Positions 11,336 to 22,129 of a stretch of DNA of 64,000 nucleotides are shown one piece after another. How positions within the stretch are numbered: position 1 is the stretch's first letter; the number at the start of each line of letters is the position of its first letter. A program made the position numbers and the translations under genes. The stretch lies in assembly GCA_023213395.1 (NCBI GenBank), contig CM041465.1:248441741-248505740 (forward strand). Direction: 5' to 3'. Source of the stretch: Cycas panzhihuaensis. Taxonomy: Eukaryota; Cycadophyta. A model generated the notes under the pieces. The model saw only the letters and a program-made list of their open reading frames with translations, did not search any database and was not told where the DNA came from.

Positions 11336-12223
11336 CTACTGCTCACTTTTCCATTCCCATTCCATATCCTTTTTTACCAACTTTTTTAGGGGTCTAGAGA
11401 TGTAAGCATAGCCTTTGATAAATCTCTAGTAATATCCTATCAACCCTAAGAATCCTTTTAATTGTTTTCTAATTAGGGGAACGGGAAAGTTTAATATCAT
11501 GGATACTTTGACGAAATCATTCAACAATCCCTCTTTACCGACGATATGACTCAATAGATTCCCAAATGGCACCAAGAAAGTGCATTTCTCCGGATTTAAA
11601 TACCAGTTGTTCTTGCAACACATTTGTAGCATCTCTCTAACATTTTCAAAATTATTCTTTATCATTCCACATTAATTCTAGTCATCCAAATTAGAAGGTG
11701 ATTGTGGAATTTGTCAATCCAAAGGGCATGACCCTATAAGCATATGTGGCCCATTCAGTCATGAATGTTGTTTTGGCTTGGTCTTCCAGTGTAATTCCTA
11801 CTTGGTTGTATCCACTAAACCCATCTATGAAGGAATAGATCTCGTTGCACTCTACCATCTCCAAAACATCTTTTGTGAAAAGGATGAAAAAGGGTCTTTC
11901 TTCGTCACTTTATTCAACTGTTAATAATCAACATGCACCCTTATTTTTCCATTTTACTTAGGTACAACCACTAGTAAGCTGACCCAATCACTATATTAGA
12001 CTTCATAAATATAACCTTCTTCCAACATCTTATCAATTTCCACTTTGCCCTTCTCTTTGTACCTTGGATTCATACAATGGTTTATTAAATTGATATGGTG
12101 CATTCCTATCTCTAACAGAATGCCCTTAAGATCTTTATATGACCACACAAAAACATCTTTAAATTCTTCAAACAATGTCTCGGCTTGAGCTACCAAATGC
12201 TCATCCCAATAATCTTTAACCAT
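11336..12223 (-). pseudogene. Ty3/gypsy reverse transcriptase remnant
   Basis: The minus strand shows the gypsy RT N-terminal block: FVWSYKDLKGI, KVEIDKMLEEGYIYEV, then after a stop WVSLLVVVPK and NGKIRVHVDY. The mid-RT region near the catalytic site is scrambled by stops and small gaps between 11.67 and 11.95 kb. The RT C-terminal block resumes at 11426-11665 with NPEKCTFLVPFGNLLSHIV and LKGFLGLIGYY. The remnant is non-functional. It belongs to the same minus-strand element as the gag remnant at 15.4-17.2 kb. Confidence 0.9.
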
Positions 12224-12239
12224 TATGTTTCTCAGACTA

Positions 12240-13484
12240 ATTTCATCTCCAATATTTAACTTTTTTGTTTTGAGATTCTCAAATTGAACTTGTTTTTCCT
12301 TGTTTATCTTATAACTAGGTATGTTCTCAATGCTTCAATCTTTGTAATTCAATTATGAATATTCTAGAGGAAAATTATGAGTTTCTTCCTCTTCTTCATT
12401 ATCTTCCTCTGTCTCCTCTTTCCAATTCATTGTTGTAACTGATAGCATTTTATAACTACGATTTTCTATCTTCATACTCAACTCCTTGATGTGCCCTAAA
12501 ATTTTGCTAATTATGGTGTCCATAGATTTGTAGGAAAACATTTTTGGGAATGTGTTCTTCAACTCATTCTGTGAGACTTCCCTAATATGTTCCTTGCCTA
12601 AAAACCAATTTTGTCTTGTTTTTCTTATCATATGATAAAATAAATGATTCCGATCTTTTCTAGGTATGCTCTAAGATTTCAAAAAGGTTTTACACTTCCT
12701 AAGATGGTTTTGTGCATAGTCACCCACTGAGAATGTAGATATGTTTCTTGAGGTTTGGGCATCGAAACGAAGTTGGAAAGCACATTGCACTTCTGACCAA
12801 TTCCAAAACATATGTTGTTGGGCTACATACCACCGCTAGGTTGGTCCCTAGAGAGTTGTCACAAAATCTACTTCCCAATGACTCTAGTTCCACACCTGGT
12901 ACTTTATCCAATACTCCATGCATTAGATGAGGTGGTTTGTTGCATTGTTTTCCATTCCAAGGAATTGAGACATAATATCCGTAATGGTAATAAGCCTTAA
13001 ATTTGGATCATTGTCAAGTGTGTTGATCCTACTACTGGAGAGTGGAGTCCTAGGGCTAGAGCCTTCTTCCAAACTAGCCCTAGGAGATAAAAAGGTACTA
13101 GGGGTGGTTGCCCTAAAAGGATAGTGAGGGGAGCTAGGGTTACTAACGCTAGAGGAGGGTAGGAAGGCACTGAGGCTAGAGGTCCTAAGGGAAGGTAGGG
13201 GGAATTGGAAGTGGACGAGACCTTCCCCAACACCTAATTGAAAGGATAGTGGAGGGTGGGGGCTTGGGATAAAATAGTTATTGGTTTCATCCTCGCAAGG
13301 GGAATTGAGATTTGGGATAGAATTAGGGATTAGGTTAGAAATAGGATCAATAAATAAATTCTCCTAAATAGTTAAATTTTTAACCAAATCAACACTTTGC
13401 TCATTTATAATAGAATTTGATCCAAAATTATCAATTTTATTTTCCTTTTCTTGTCCTATTATCATTTCTAGGTTCCTACTTAGA
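12240..13484 (-). pseudogene. Gypsy pol spacer region, decayed
   Basis: This lies between RT and the duplicated block. Open pieces at 12353-12631 (ending in a Glu-rich run) and 13364-13597 read on the minus strand in keeping with the spacer between protease and RT of this element. 13.0-13.23 kb is low complexity with repeated CTAGGG or CCCTAG words. No catalytic motif was recognised. Confidence 0.45.
13048..13085. repeat. 12-bp perfect inverted repeat with 14-nt loop
   Basis: Arm 13048-13059 (TCCTAGGGCTAG) is the exact reverse complement of 13074-13085. It could form a stable hairpin or cruciform. It sits in low-complexity pol spacer, so a role is not implied. Confidence 0.85.
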
Positions 13485-15056
13485 GCATCACTATTTATAC
13501 TACCAACTATGTTATCTAAACTAAGGCTACTAACATTATCACTACTAACAATACTCAAATAATCAATATTGTCATCATTTATTATATTGTCAATCATAAG
13601 TCATAGACAACAAAGAGCATCGGAAAGAGAGATGAGATACCTCATATGCCCCTTGTAGCCAACTCTCTAAAAAGTTGTTGGTCTCTCCTCCACCGAAGTC
13701 CAACTTTGGGTGTAGTTCGTCGAAGCCATCTAGTTCATCTTCATACGGATTATTCATGGTTGTCAACTCTTCCATCATTCTATACACATTTGTTTCATTG
13801 AGGCACAAGGTTGTAATCTGGCTCGTAATTATGGTACTCGAAGCATAGTGTAGAATCAACTCAATTGTATTCTTTTGTTTGCCTAGCATAGGTAGAGCTA
13901 TGCCCTTCTTGTTCTAAAATAATGTGAATGTTTGAGTTTTCCAATTTTGCATCACTATTTATACTACCAACTATGTTATTTAAACTAAGACAAATAACAT
14001 TATCACTGCTAACTGTTAGATAATGTGACCACAATGTTTTGGAGGTTAAAATTTTGACAGGTTGGCAGTGCGGTTTCCCCCCCAAACTTCCTTGGGGGGT
14101 TCCATATGGAGCCCCTTGGCTGAAGTGGGCGTAACGCGCAAAGAGGGGGTTTGGGAGCGATAGCCCCCGACCCAAAATGTTAGCACTGAAAAGCATACTA
14201 AATTGTAAAGAGAATCGAGGTCGTTCACTCAAAATACCCTAGATTCTATAGTCGAGATTTGTGCCTTGTATGACTCTCTCATATGGCCCGATTTAGGGTG
14301 TTTTTTCATTAGGTTGATGGTGTTCGATGTATTGGATGTACTGTTAAGAGTTGGGTGGCTGGTTGTTGTTATTGTGAGCATTCTGCTATAGATTGTATAC
14401 ATTTCTCCATTCTTTGATGATAAAGATCGATACCTTTCCTATGTGGATGTTTCTCTAGCACACTGCTAGGGTTTTACCATGTTATATTGGGTGTATATGT
14501 GATGCTTTGGCTTTCTTATTCATTTTATTATATTATCTCTGGTTTAAGAACTTGCATGTTAAATTCCAGTTTCGATTCCTGTAACTAGTTGCAAAATAGT
14601 TTAGATCTTGGTGGCGGTTTCAGGTTATTGGGACCTTGTCTTCTTAACACTAACAACACTCAAATAAACAATACCGTCATCATTTATTATATTGTCAAAG
14701 TCATAAGTCTTAGACAACAAAGAGCATCGAAAAGAGGGGTGAGATACCTCGTATGCCCCTTGTAGCCAATTCTGTGAAAAGTTGTTGGTCTCTACTCCAC
14801 TGAAATCTAACTCTGGGTCTAGTTTGCCAATCCATCTAGTTCATCTTCATATGGATTATTCATGGTTGTCAGCTCTTCCATTATTCTATACACATTTGTT
14901 TCATTGAGGCACAAGGTTATATTTTGGCTGATAATTGTAGTATTCGAAGCATTGTGCAGAATCAACTCAATTGTATTCTTTTGTTTGCCCAGCATAGGCA
15001 AAGTTAAGCCCTTCTCATTCTAAAATGATGTGAATGTTCAAGTTTTCCAATTTTGT
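13485..15056 (-). repeat. Tandem duplication of about 465 bp, second copy split by a solo LTR
   Basis: Copy 1 is 13485-13948. Copy 2 is 13949-14013 plus 14655-15056, about 467 bp once the insertion and its target duplication are removed. Both copies encode on the minus strand the same pol-spacer peptide (LNETNVYRMMEELTTMNNP in copy 1, with I for the first M of that pair in copy 2). The copies differ at many scattered bases, so the duplication is old. It lies within the minus-strand gypsy element. Confidence 0.9.
14014..14649. mobile_element. Solo LTR, 636 bp
   Basis: It begins TGTTAGATAATG and ends CTTCTTAACA, so the ends are TGTTA/TAACA. It is flanked by a perfect 5-bp duplication, CTAAC, at 14009-14013 and 14650-14654. 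Removing it and one duplication copy restores the tandem repeat frame. No internal PBS, PPT or coding domain is present, so it is the product of LTR-LTR recombination. Orientation was not settled. Confidence 0.9.
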
Positions 15057-15380
15057 AGGCACTTTATTTCATAGAACCATGGTCATCTAAGCAAAGATGG
15101 GTTAAGAAATCATCCCTTCTACCATATTTAATACTGTAAACTCCATTCTCCATTAATACCAACATTTTGGGTATGTCATCCATTGGTATACTCTAAAATA
15201 GTTGGTCATGTTCTATCACAAGCAATTGCATGGTTGGTGCAACTTCTTTGTCTTTTTGTATTCCCCTTCTCTAATATACATTCTTGATCTCTAGTCACAG
15301 TAACTGCAGTTTATTTGCTTCAGCCTCATTTGTTGCTTGTTCCAATGCTTGCTTTGCCATTACAAAGCAATCAATCTCCA
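15057..15380 (-). other. Gypsy gag-pol junction, nothing specific recognised
   Basis: This joins the gag zinc-finger region to the duplicated pol spacer. Minus-strand text such as VEIDCFVMAKQALEQATNEAE is visible near the right end. A protease active site was not found. Confidence 0.35.
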
Positions 15381-17157
15381 CCTTTAGGTAATTTGATTAT
15401 GGTTCTTTCTTCTTGGTTTGCAAGCCACCCCTTGTTTACAAATTTAAAGATTCAGGCATATATGGTATTACAGTTGTAAGATTAGTGGCTCTTGTATTAA
15501 ATGGGCAATTATTTAGTCCATGATTGCATGCTCTGCATTTAGGACATACATGCATGCTATTATCTCCTAACGTCTCATAGGGACAATCATATCTCTGATG
15601 TCCAAACTCCAATCAAGATAAGCACCTACCTATTGGGCCCTTCTTTTTTGATCTTTCCATCCTCTATGTAGTTGTTTTAGCATTGTACATTGGCTGGAAG
15701 TCACCTCCGCTCTTTCTACCTCTTCCCGGGAGCATTCCTCCCTCCAAGGTTACTATAGCAATCTTTTGTCGTGTGTGTATTGGTGTCACATATGTGGTAC
15801 CATTTTTGCTCCTCCTTTGTATTTTTAGGATTATGAACGCACTACTTTGTAGCATGCATATTTGTGTCACAAATGCAGCATCATTTGATTCTTCTGTAAT
15901 ATTATTTTTTGGATTTAGATAGCATTCCTTTGTGCTATGGATCTCTTCTTCACATATGTGGCACCACTTTGGTTCAATGCTTATGCCAATTCTTTTGCTA
16001 CTATTAGGTTTATCCTCCATAGGCTCCTTATTAGCTTGCACTTTCAACTTTGAAATTTCCTCCTCTAGCTTCTCTACTTTTGATGGTTCCTCTTTCATCA
16101 TCGCCTTACATGCTTTTTTTGCCCACAATTCCTTAATTTTTTCATGTAATAATTTTAATACGCTTTCTTGTGTCCCCAATTCTTTTGAATCTAACTCTTC
16201 AAATTTGATGGCCAAGTCCTTGGGCTTTTGCAAATGATTTATTTGGATGTTGCTTTAATGCACTTCTTAACTTTGGTTGTAGTCCATTAACAAAGTGGTT
16301 TTTCAACAAAATGCCAGGAAGTTTCTCTCCACTTGTAATATTTGCCACAATGATGGGTATGCAACTAGAAAAATCCAACACTGATTTTCCTAGTCATTAT
16401 TTGAGGTTACTCAATGCTTGTATAATAGTTTCACTGCTATGTAACTTTTGAAGCCTCTCTTGGAATTCATCAAAAAATTGTTGCCATGTTTTATTCTATG
16501 CATCCAACTCCTTGTACCATACCAATGGTATTCCACTTAATGTACACACAAATCTTCCCTTAATATCTTTCTCATCTATGATTCCTTTCACTTCAATCAT
16601 ATTCTTAGATAGATACAGATGTTCAATAACATCTGTGGTTCCATCAAATATCAACTAATTAAATGCACTTTCGTTGTGATAATCCGAAGACACCATCTTG
16701 GGAGGTGCCCTTGGCCTCAATATTCCATCTCCTATTGCATTAACTTTTGGTGACAACCCTTCCTTCAATGTTGTCTCTTCTTCTTCCTTAAACAATGGGT
16801 TATTCTTTAGGGCTTTCACTTGGAATATTCCCTCAACCCCTCATATTTGTATTGCTAAAGGTGTCCTTATCAAAAATGAACCATCTCTTGGTTCTAGTGG
16901 TGTATTGAATAGCTTTCTTGTAAAATAGTTCTCCACAACCTCATGATCTTTTTCTACTTCTTCCTTGTCACTACTTATGCTCTTCAGGCTTTCTTCTAGT
17001 TCAAAATCTCTGCTTATTGTCAGAATAACCTTTGGGTCAAATACTTTGGATGTTGTTTTCATTATCGTAGTGGCTTATAGTTGTCTGGGGTGTTATTATC
17101 CCACTTCCTTCTAATATTTCAACGAACTTCTCCTTAGCCCCTCTTCTTGGTGGTGTG
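15381..17157 (-). pseudogene. Ty3/gypsy gag remnant with several zinc-knuckle-like motifs
   Basis: The minus strand reads gag from about 17157 down to 15381 with several stops and frame changes. The N-terminal part (16841-17062) is acidic. A Lys/Glu-rich stretch at about 16.0-16.2 kb probably forms a coiled coil. A zinc knuckle CHICEEEIHSTKEC lies near 15.93-15.97 kb. Further along are FGHQRYDCPY (a degraded knuckle) and CPKCRACNHGLNNC at about 15.5-15.6 kb. Three finger-like motifs in one gag is more than the usual one or two. The protein would coat element RNA. This copy is not functional. Confidence 0.75.
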
Positions 17158-17930
17158 CCCCTCTCATACATTAGTCTCAATTGCTTTCTTTTTCCCAACG
17201 TATTGCCCTCTAACAACTTGATTCTGGAACTCCACTACCCAAAAGGCTTTCTAGGTGACATTAGAAGGTCCCATGGCTGTCGTGATTTAGTTAAAAACTG
17301 CCATCACAACAACAGTCAAGGTCTTATGATCTTTTAATTGAAAATGTCATTTTAGGGCCATTTCCCATTTCGAGAACACAAAAATATATGGAAACATTTC
17401 AAGGCCATTTCTAGCCCTGGCCCAAGCTTATAGCAATCAACAACGTTTTTAAGCATGCATAGTGGATTTGTGGAGCCCACATGGTAGGTGGGCCCCACAT
17501 AACTCACTAAATCATTTTTTTCCTCTCTTTTTTTTTTTTTAATGAGTATTTTAAGACATTTTCTATTGATTCTAAAAGAAAAATGAAATCCAAAAAACAG
17601 AAACCACCAATTCTAAAAACCAAAAAAGAAAAAACATGAGCCGAAAGCCAAGGGCAAAATTCATGGACAAAAACCAAGGGCCCAAAATCATGGGCAAGAA
17701 AGCCATGGGCACAAAACAATGAGCCAAAATAACTTAGGCAAGCCCATTATTTTTGGAACTCCACTGCCTATTTATCATTGCTTTGGGTTAAAATTCAAGT
17801 TTTCAACCCATGCATTCAATGCTTTAATTAAAACTTCTGAATTGTCTCATTGTTTTCTAATATGTTTGCAGATGATTCTACTTGTTTACATTGTGCAAAT
17901 GGCTTCATAGTTTTCATTGGTGGTGACCAC
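17158..17930. other. No gene; degenerate AAACCAAGGGC-type repeats
   Basis: This includes an oligo-T run near 17.53 kb and short degenerate repeats of GGGC with AAA spacing at about 17.63-17.74 kb. No coding domain was seen. Confidence 0.45.
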
Positions 17931-17934
17931 AATG

Positions 17935-18614
17935 AGGTTGAGACCAACAATTCTCCCCTTTGGAAGTATGTGACAAAAGTCTTTTCATTTGTTGGAGGAG
18001 GATCTCATTCATAAGAGTGCAATATCTCTAATAGAAGTCTATATCAAGGCTTCTATTCTAAAGTGAAGACCCACTTACTTCGTGAGGCTAACAAAGGGAT
18101 TGTTGCATGCCCACAGTCATCTCCATAAGCCATCTAGAAATTCCAAAGAGTTGGAGGATGGGGTGTGCACAAAGGCTTTGAGGAGGCAAGTAACACAAGG
18201 CAAGGGATCCTCATCAACCATTGCAACTAGAGTGGAGAAAGTGGGCAAAGAATTCAAAGAGAGGGAACTCTCTCAAACTGGCCCAATAGCATCGATGTAC
18301 AATGTACATGTGAAGGAGGAAGTGGACAATAAAGTGGCACGTTGCATCTACACATGCAGACTTCTTTTCAACATAGATTGCTGACTATATTGACAAGATA
18401 TGGTACAAGCAATCAACATGACATCGTAGGGCTATGTGAGCCTAAAATATACAAGGGTTCACACCACACCTCTTCAGAAGGAGTGAAGTTCAGCGGAATC
18501 CATGTTGGAGCTAATTAAGGTTGCTTAAGAGAAATTATAATACCTCCATTATTGTAGATGGGTGGACTAAGGAAGCCAATCGGCCACTCGTGAATGTAAT
18601 TGCCATACCACCCC
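17935..18614 (+). pseudogene. hAT transposase pseudogene, 5' part (BED finger and start of DUF659)
   Basis: In shifting frames the plus strand shows SPLWKYVTKV near 17.95 kb and a KVKTHLLREANKGIVACP block near 18.07-18.12 kb. These match the BED zinc finger found at the N-terminus of plant hAT transposases. The end of the fragment reads VDGWTKEANRPLVNVIAIPP, the start of the DUF659 domain. The text stops at the Copia-4 insertion and resumes at 22130 with KGAMFVKVVDCRGEMKDA, so the codons match across the insertion. The protein would cut and paste hAT elements. Stops and frameshifts show it is dead. Confidence 0.85.
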
Positions 18615-18890
18615 TGTTGAAAAACAAAAATTGATAGAAAATAATATTCGTAGAAATGAAAATATCAAACACCAAGATCGCAACGGTACCCTTAAGGTAC
18701 CTTAACTTTGATTAACACCATCCAAACATTGTTACATCAAGTTATTTCATATGATACATTGAGTGTGTATTTATAATACACAACATGACTATGCGTGGGA
18801 CCCACCACAAAATAACATCATAATAAGGTAAATTACACAAATGTGCATTACTATTGTGCCTCGTGAAGCGTGAACCAAGCTATTCTAACA
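18615..18890 (-). repeat. Copia-4 3' LTR
   Basis: It matches 21851-22129 closely; one length difference is an extra CAA in the right copy. It contains the palindromic TACCCTTAAGGTACC. The TATTTATAATAC stretch may serve as the LTR TATA box. Confidence 0.95.
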
Positions 18891-18900
18891 CTCCCCCTTA
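18891..18900 (-). other. Copia-4 polypurine tract
   Basis: On the minus strand TAAGGGGGAG lies directly before the LTR start TGTTAGAATAG. Confidence 0.85.
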
Positions 18901-18959
18901 ATGCACATTTGGGTCATTTGAATTTGCAACATCTTGTCCTTGGAAATATCTTGAAGATG

Positions 18960-19198
18960 ATGTCTTCAACTCGATCTTTGTCTTCAATCCTGTAATGAAA
19001 TCTTTGTTATAGTAGCTTTTGAAAGTAATGATCCTTGAACTTGGCAATCATCATTCTAATGTACAAATCTTGATTCTTCATCATACGAAGAGTGTAGTAA
19101 ATCATAATTGGGCCAATTTGATGTAGAACTTGTAAATAACCATCTTCACAAATACTAGCAACACCTTCAACTTTTGCATCAAACACATCTTCAAACAC
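18960..19198 (-). pseudogene. Copia-4 C-terminal ORF segment
   Basis: A minus-strand frame follows one stop after the acidic ORF: EDVFDAKVEGVASICEDGY, then LHQIGPIMIYYTLRMMKNQ, then KFKDHYFQKLL. The text can be followed further, with a stop, to the PPT. No known domain was recognised. It is probably the C-terminal part of the same protein as the acidic ORF. Confidence 0.45.
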
Positions 19199-19201
19199 AA
19201 C

Positions 19202-19579
19202 CTACTTGTTATTAGAATCATCTATAAAATGAACATCAACATCCTGTATGAATTCCTTTTCCTGATCAACATATCCAACAATTTCTTTAACTTTTGGAGT
19301 AGAATCTTCATCAACTTGCAAATTCTTCGCACTTGAATCAATACTCAAAACAAGAACATCATTTGGACTTGAATCAATATATAGAAATAAATCATCAAAC
19401 TTATCTTCAATAGGAGCATCAGGAACATCAATTGCTTGATCACAGTCACCGGTAGATTCTTTATATCTAATAATAGTAATCGATTCATCACTCTCAACAT
19501 CTTCAATAGTAGTAGTAGTCTCAACAATGCATTCAACCATAGTCTCTTTACGTTCGGTAGTAGTTTCATCAATACTCAT
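19202..19579 (-). CDS. Copia-4 acidic ORF, 125 codons, unknown function
   Basis: An open minus-strand frame rich in Asp, Glu, Ser, Thr and Ile: it has a TTTTIEDVESDES stretch, then repeated LYIDSSPNDV/LSIDSSAKNL-type units. It resembles no RT, protease or integrase motif. It sits downstream of the gag-like domain where a full copia element would carry protease and integrase. It could be a spacer of the gag protein or DNA replacing pol. Not recognised as any named family. Confidence 0.45.
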   Translation of the reverse strand: MSIDETTTERKETMVECIVETTTTIEDVESDESITIIRYKESTGDCDQAIDVPDAPIEDKFDDLFLYIDSSPNDVLVLSIDSSAKNLQVDEDSTPKVKEIVGYVDQEKEFIQDVDVHFIDDSNNK

Positions 19580-19671
19580 ACTTTCTTCATCAATGTCTTG
19601 ACATACCTTTTCGTCAATGTCTTTTAACCTATATTATAATCATCAATAATCTTGTTTGCATTTTCAACAAT

Positions 19672-20030
19672 CTATTGTATCTCTTCAAAAGTCTGTTCAA
19701 ATACGTCCTTCAAAAAATTCCAAGCTTCCTTAGCAATACTAGCATGATGAACTTTAGGAATGACAAAATGATATGTTGAAGGAAGATCAACCTTATCTAA
19801 TGCAACAAGAATTATGATAGTTGCTTCTTTGTCTTTCTTCTTAAGTTTTTCCCTTTCTTCTCCATTATTAGGAATATCATATCCATTAGTAACAATTTTC
19901 CATAAACCTTTGGCTATGAATAGACATCTCAATCTAATTGTTCAAAAGAAGTAGTTTGCTTCATTACACTTAGGTATCAATAAGATCATATCTTTTAAGT
20001 AATATTCATTTGTTTCATGTACGAATATGA
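19672..20030 (-). pseudogene. Copia-4 gag-like domain (UBN2/DUF4219 type)
   Basis: The minus strand shows LRCLFIAKGLWKIVTNGYD, matching the 'YLIAKGLW-IV' core of copia gag. KLKKKDKEATIIILVALDK and HHASIAKEAWNFLKDVFEQ follow, which is the usual gag helix order. The upstream part is broken by stops. The frame ends at a stop at 19672. It would form the particle shell of the element. No zinc knuckle was seen. Confidence 0.8.
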
Positions 20031-21838
20031 CTACGTCACTCTCCTCCATGATTGTATGCATGTACTACTCAAGAGTGCATCACATATCAACCTATATGTC
20101 CTATCTTCTCATTAGTTGAATAATTCATACATCACCTCATATATTTGATGTAAGAATCACCGCTATATATGAATAAAACGCCATTGTATAAATACCACTT
20201 GTAATAAATAAATCACACCTTTAATAATATGTGCAATGATGAATAACTTTGTTTACTCGCCCTGCAACTCAGTATCTCTATACATCACACCCTTTCTGTC
20301 AATAAATAAACATACAATGATGTTGATAGTTCACGTACATCCACTATCATTGATAACACATGCCCAACAAACTCTCTCCTGTAATCGCATATAATGAGAG
20401 CACACTATCGCCTCATATCACTCACTTTGACATTAAACAACGTCTTATACACATCTCAAATCACCATTGAAAACAAAGCCCTAAGACATGTTATACACCT
20501 CACAATAGAAAATATGTACCCACTTGAACCAATCACCGTAATGATCTCAAAAGACAACTTAACATATCAAGGCTACAATAAAGCCACTTAATATATCGAG
20601 ATAACTTAAAGCTCAAAACAACCACTATATCTCAATGGCCACAATTGATCTCAGTGATAAAAAACCAGTAACCTTAAAATCATTTGATCAATGAGCAAAA
20701 TACATTAAACCTTAATAAAAGGCAATTGACTTTAATCAAACGATGTCTTGATCAAATATCTCAAAAACTGATCAAATAAGATATGCAAACAATGGTGCAA
20801 AATATATCAATGATGGACGATAAACGCCTTCACTACAGACATTGATTTTGTCGTAATATTACGGTTCTATGACCTGCGACGAATCAATGTCTGCACACAT
20901 GTTGCATTTGTGACTAGCAAACTTCTTTCGCGATGGCGAGATTCATGGTGCCACTCCAAGTGGCTACAATCTCTATCTTCCTGCATGATACGGCCAATAA
21001 AATGCAAGGGGCACTTCAATTGCATTAAGCGACTTCTCCAGGGCAGCTGGGATGATCTTTCATACATATCAAAGGTGAGACAAAAAAATACAGTAGACTA
21101 CAATCTCTGTGAATGTCTTTATTATGGCTGTCCTCGCCTTGATAACTTCCAATAAGAATGGTAAAAGGCTAATGGCAATCTACAACTTAGTAAACTCAGA
21201 GTAAGAGACGTCTTCTCACTACTACGACCATGAAATCTATCTTCATTGATGCGAATAGACGCACAAGCTCTACTACGTCTGCGTGCTACTCTCGCGACCT
21301 GCCATAGCTGGAGTGATCTTGACACTGCTTTCTTCCACGTTGTCTCCTCTTTCACAAACTTGCAGGTGCAGAATAAAAGCACTCCATGATCAAATCAGGG
21401 TAGTCACAATGGACAACAAACAAATAAAGGCACAGTGCAGAGACTTGCCTTAATCACGTAGATGGAATAATAATCTCCAAGTGATGGCTCAATACTGACA
21501 TCTTCATGACTTCGCAATGATAGTCTTCACAACAGATCTCACAAGTAGGAACTAGGGTTTCGCTTCACACTGACTCAACTAATAATTCCATTCTGCAACT
21601 AGGATTTCACCTTAACCAACCACAACTATGAATAGAACCACAAGTAGCATGAATAACTTCAAACTCTCATTGGCAGACGACACAACCCGTAATATCAACA
21701 AACTACCAAACGGCTCTACGAAGCCACTTCCTCACCCGAAAACTCAATGATAGCAACCTACAACAAATGAAATTCTTCCAACGAACAAACTTGCAATAAT
21801 CACACCAAGGTCTCCACAAAAACCTACATAACCTTGAC
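20031..21838 (-). other. Copia-4 5' leader
   Basis: About 1.8 kb lies between the PBS and the gag-like domain. No domain was recognised in either strand. The leader is long relative to the 3.5-kb element. Confidence 0.55.
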
Positions 21839-21850
21839 ATTGTGATACCA
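21839..21850 (-). other. Copia-4 primer binding site
   Basis: On the minus strand the bases TGGTATCA, then CAATG, lie directly next to the 5' LTR. The first eight bases match the initiator tRNA-Met site and the rest diverge. Confidence 0.8.
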
Positions 21851-22129
21851 TGTTGAAAAACAAAAACTAGTAGAATATAATATTCGCAAAAATGAAACTA
21901 TCAAACACTAGGATCGCAACAGTACCCTTAAGGTACCTTAACTTTGATTAACACCATACAAACATTGTTACATCAAGTTATTTCATATAATACATTGGGT
22001 GTGTATTTATAATACACAACATGACTATACCTGGGACCCACCACATAATACCAACATCATAGTAAGGTAAATTACACAAATGTGCATTACTATTGTGCCT
22101 TGTGAAGCGTGAACTAGGCTATTCCAACA
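21851..22129 (-). repeat. Copia-4 5' LTR
   Basis: Partner of 18615-18890. The right border AACA is followed by CACCC, the target duplication, and then by the resumed hAT frame. Confidence 0.95.

Larger units (their letters stand above)
18615..22129 (-). mobile_element. Copia-4: short gag-only LTR element inserted in the hAT gene
   Basis: The LTRs are 276 bp (18615-18890) and 279 bp (21851-22129), with TGTTG...AACA ends in plus orientation. The PPT beside the left LTR and the PBS beside the right LTR put the element on the minus strand. The flanking duplication is CACCC (22130-22134 on the right; CACCC plus one extra C on the left). The 2.96-kb interior holds a gag-like domain and an acidic region but no protease, RT or integrase motif. 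It is therefore non-autonomous and needs enzymes from another copia element. Confidence 0.92.
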
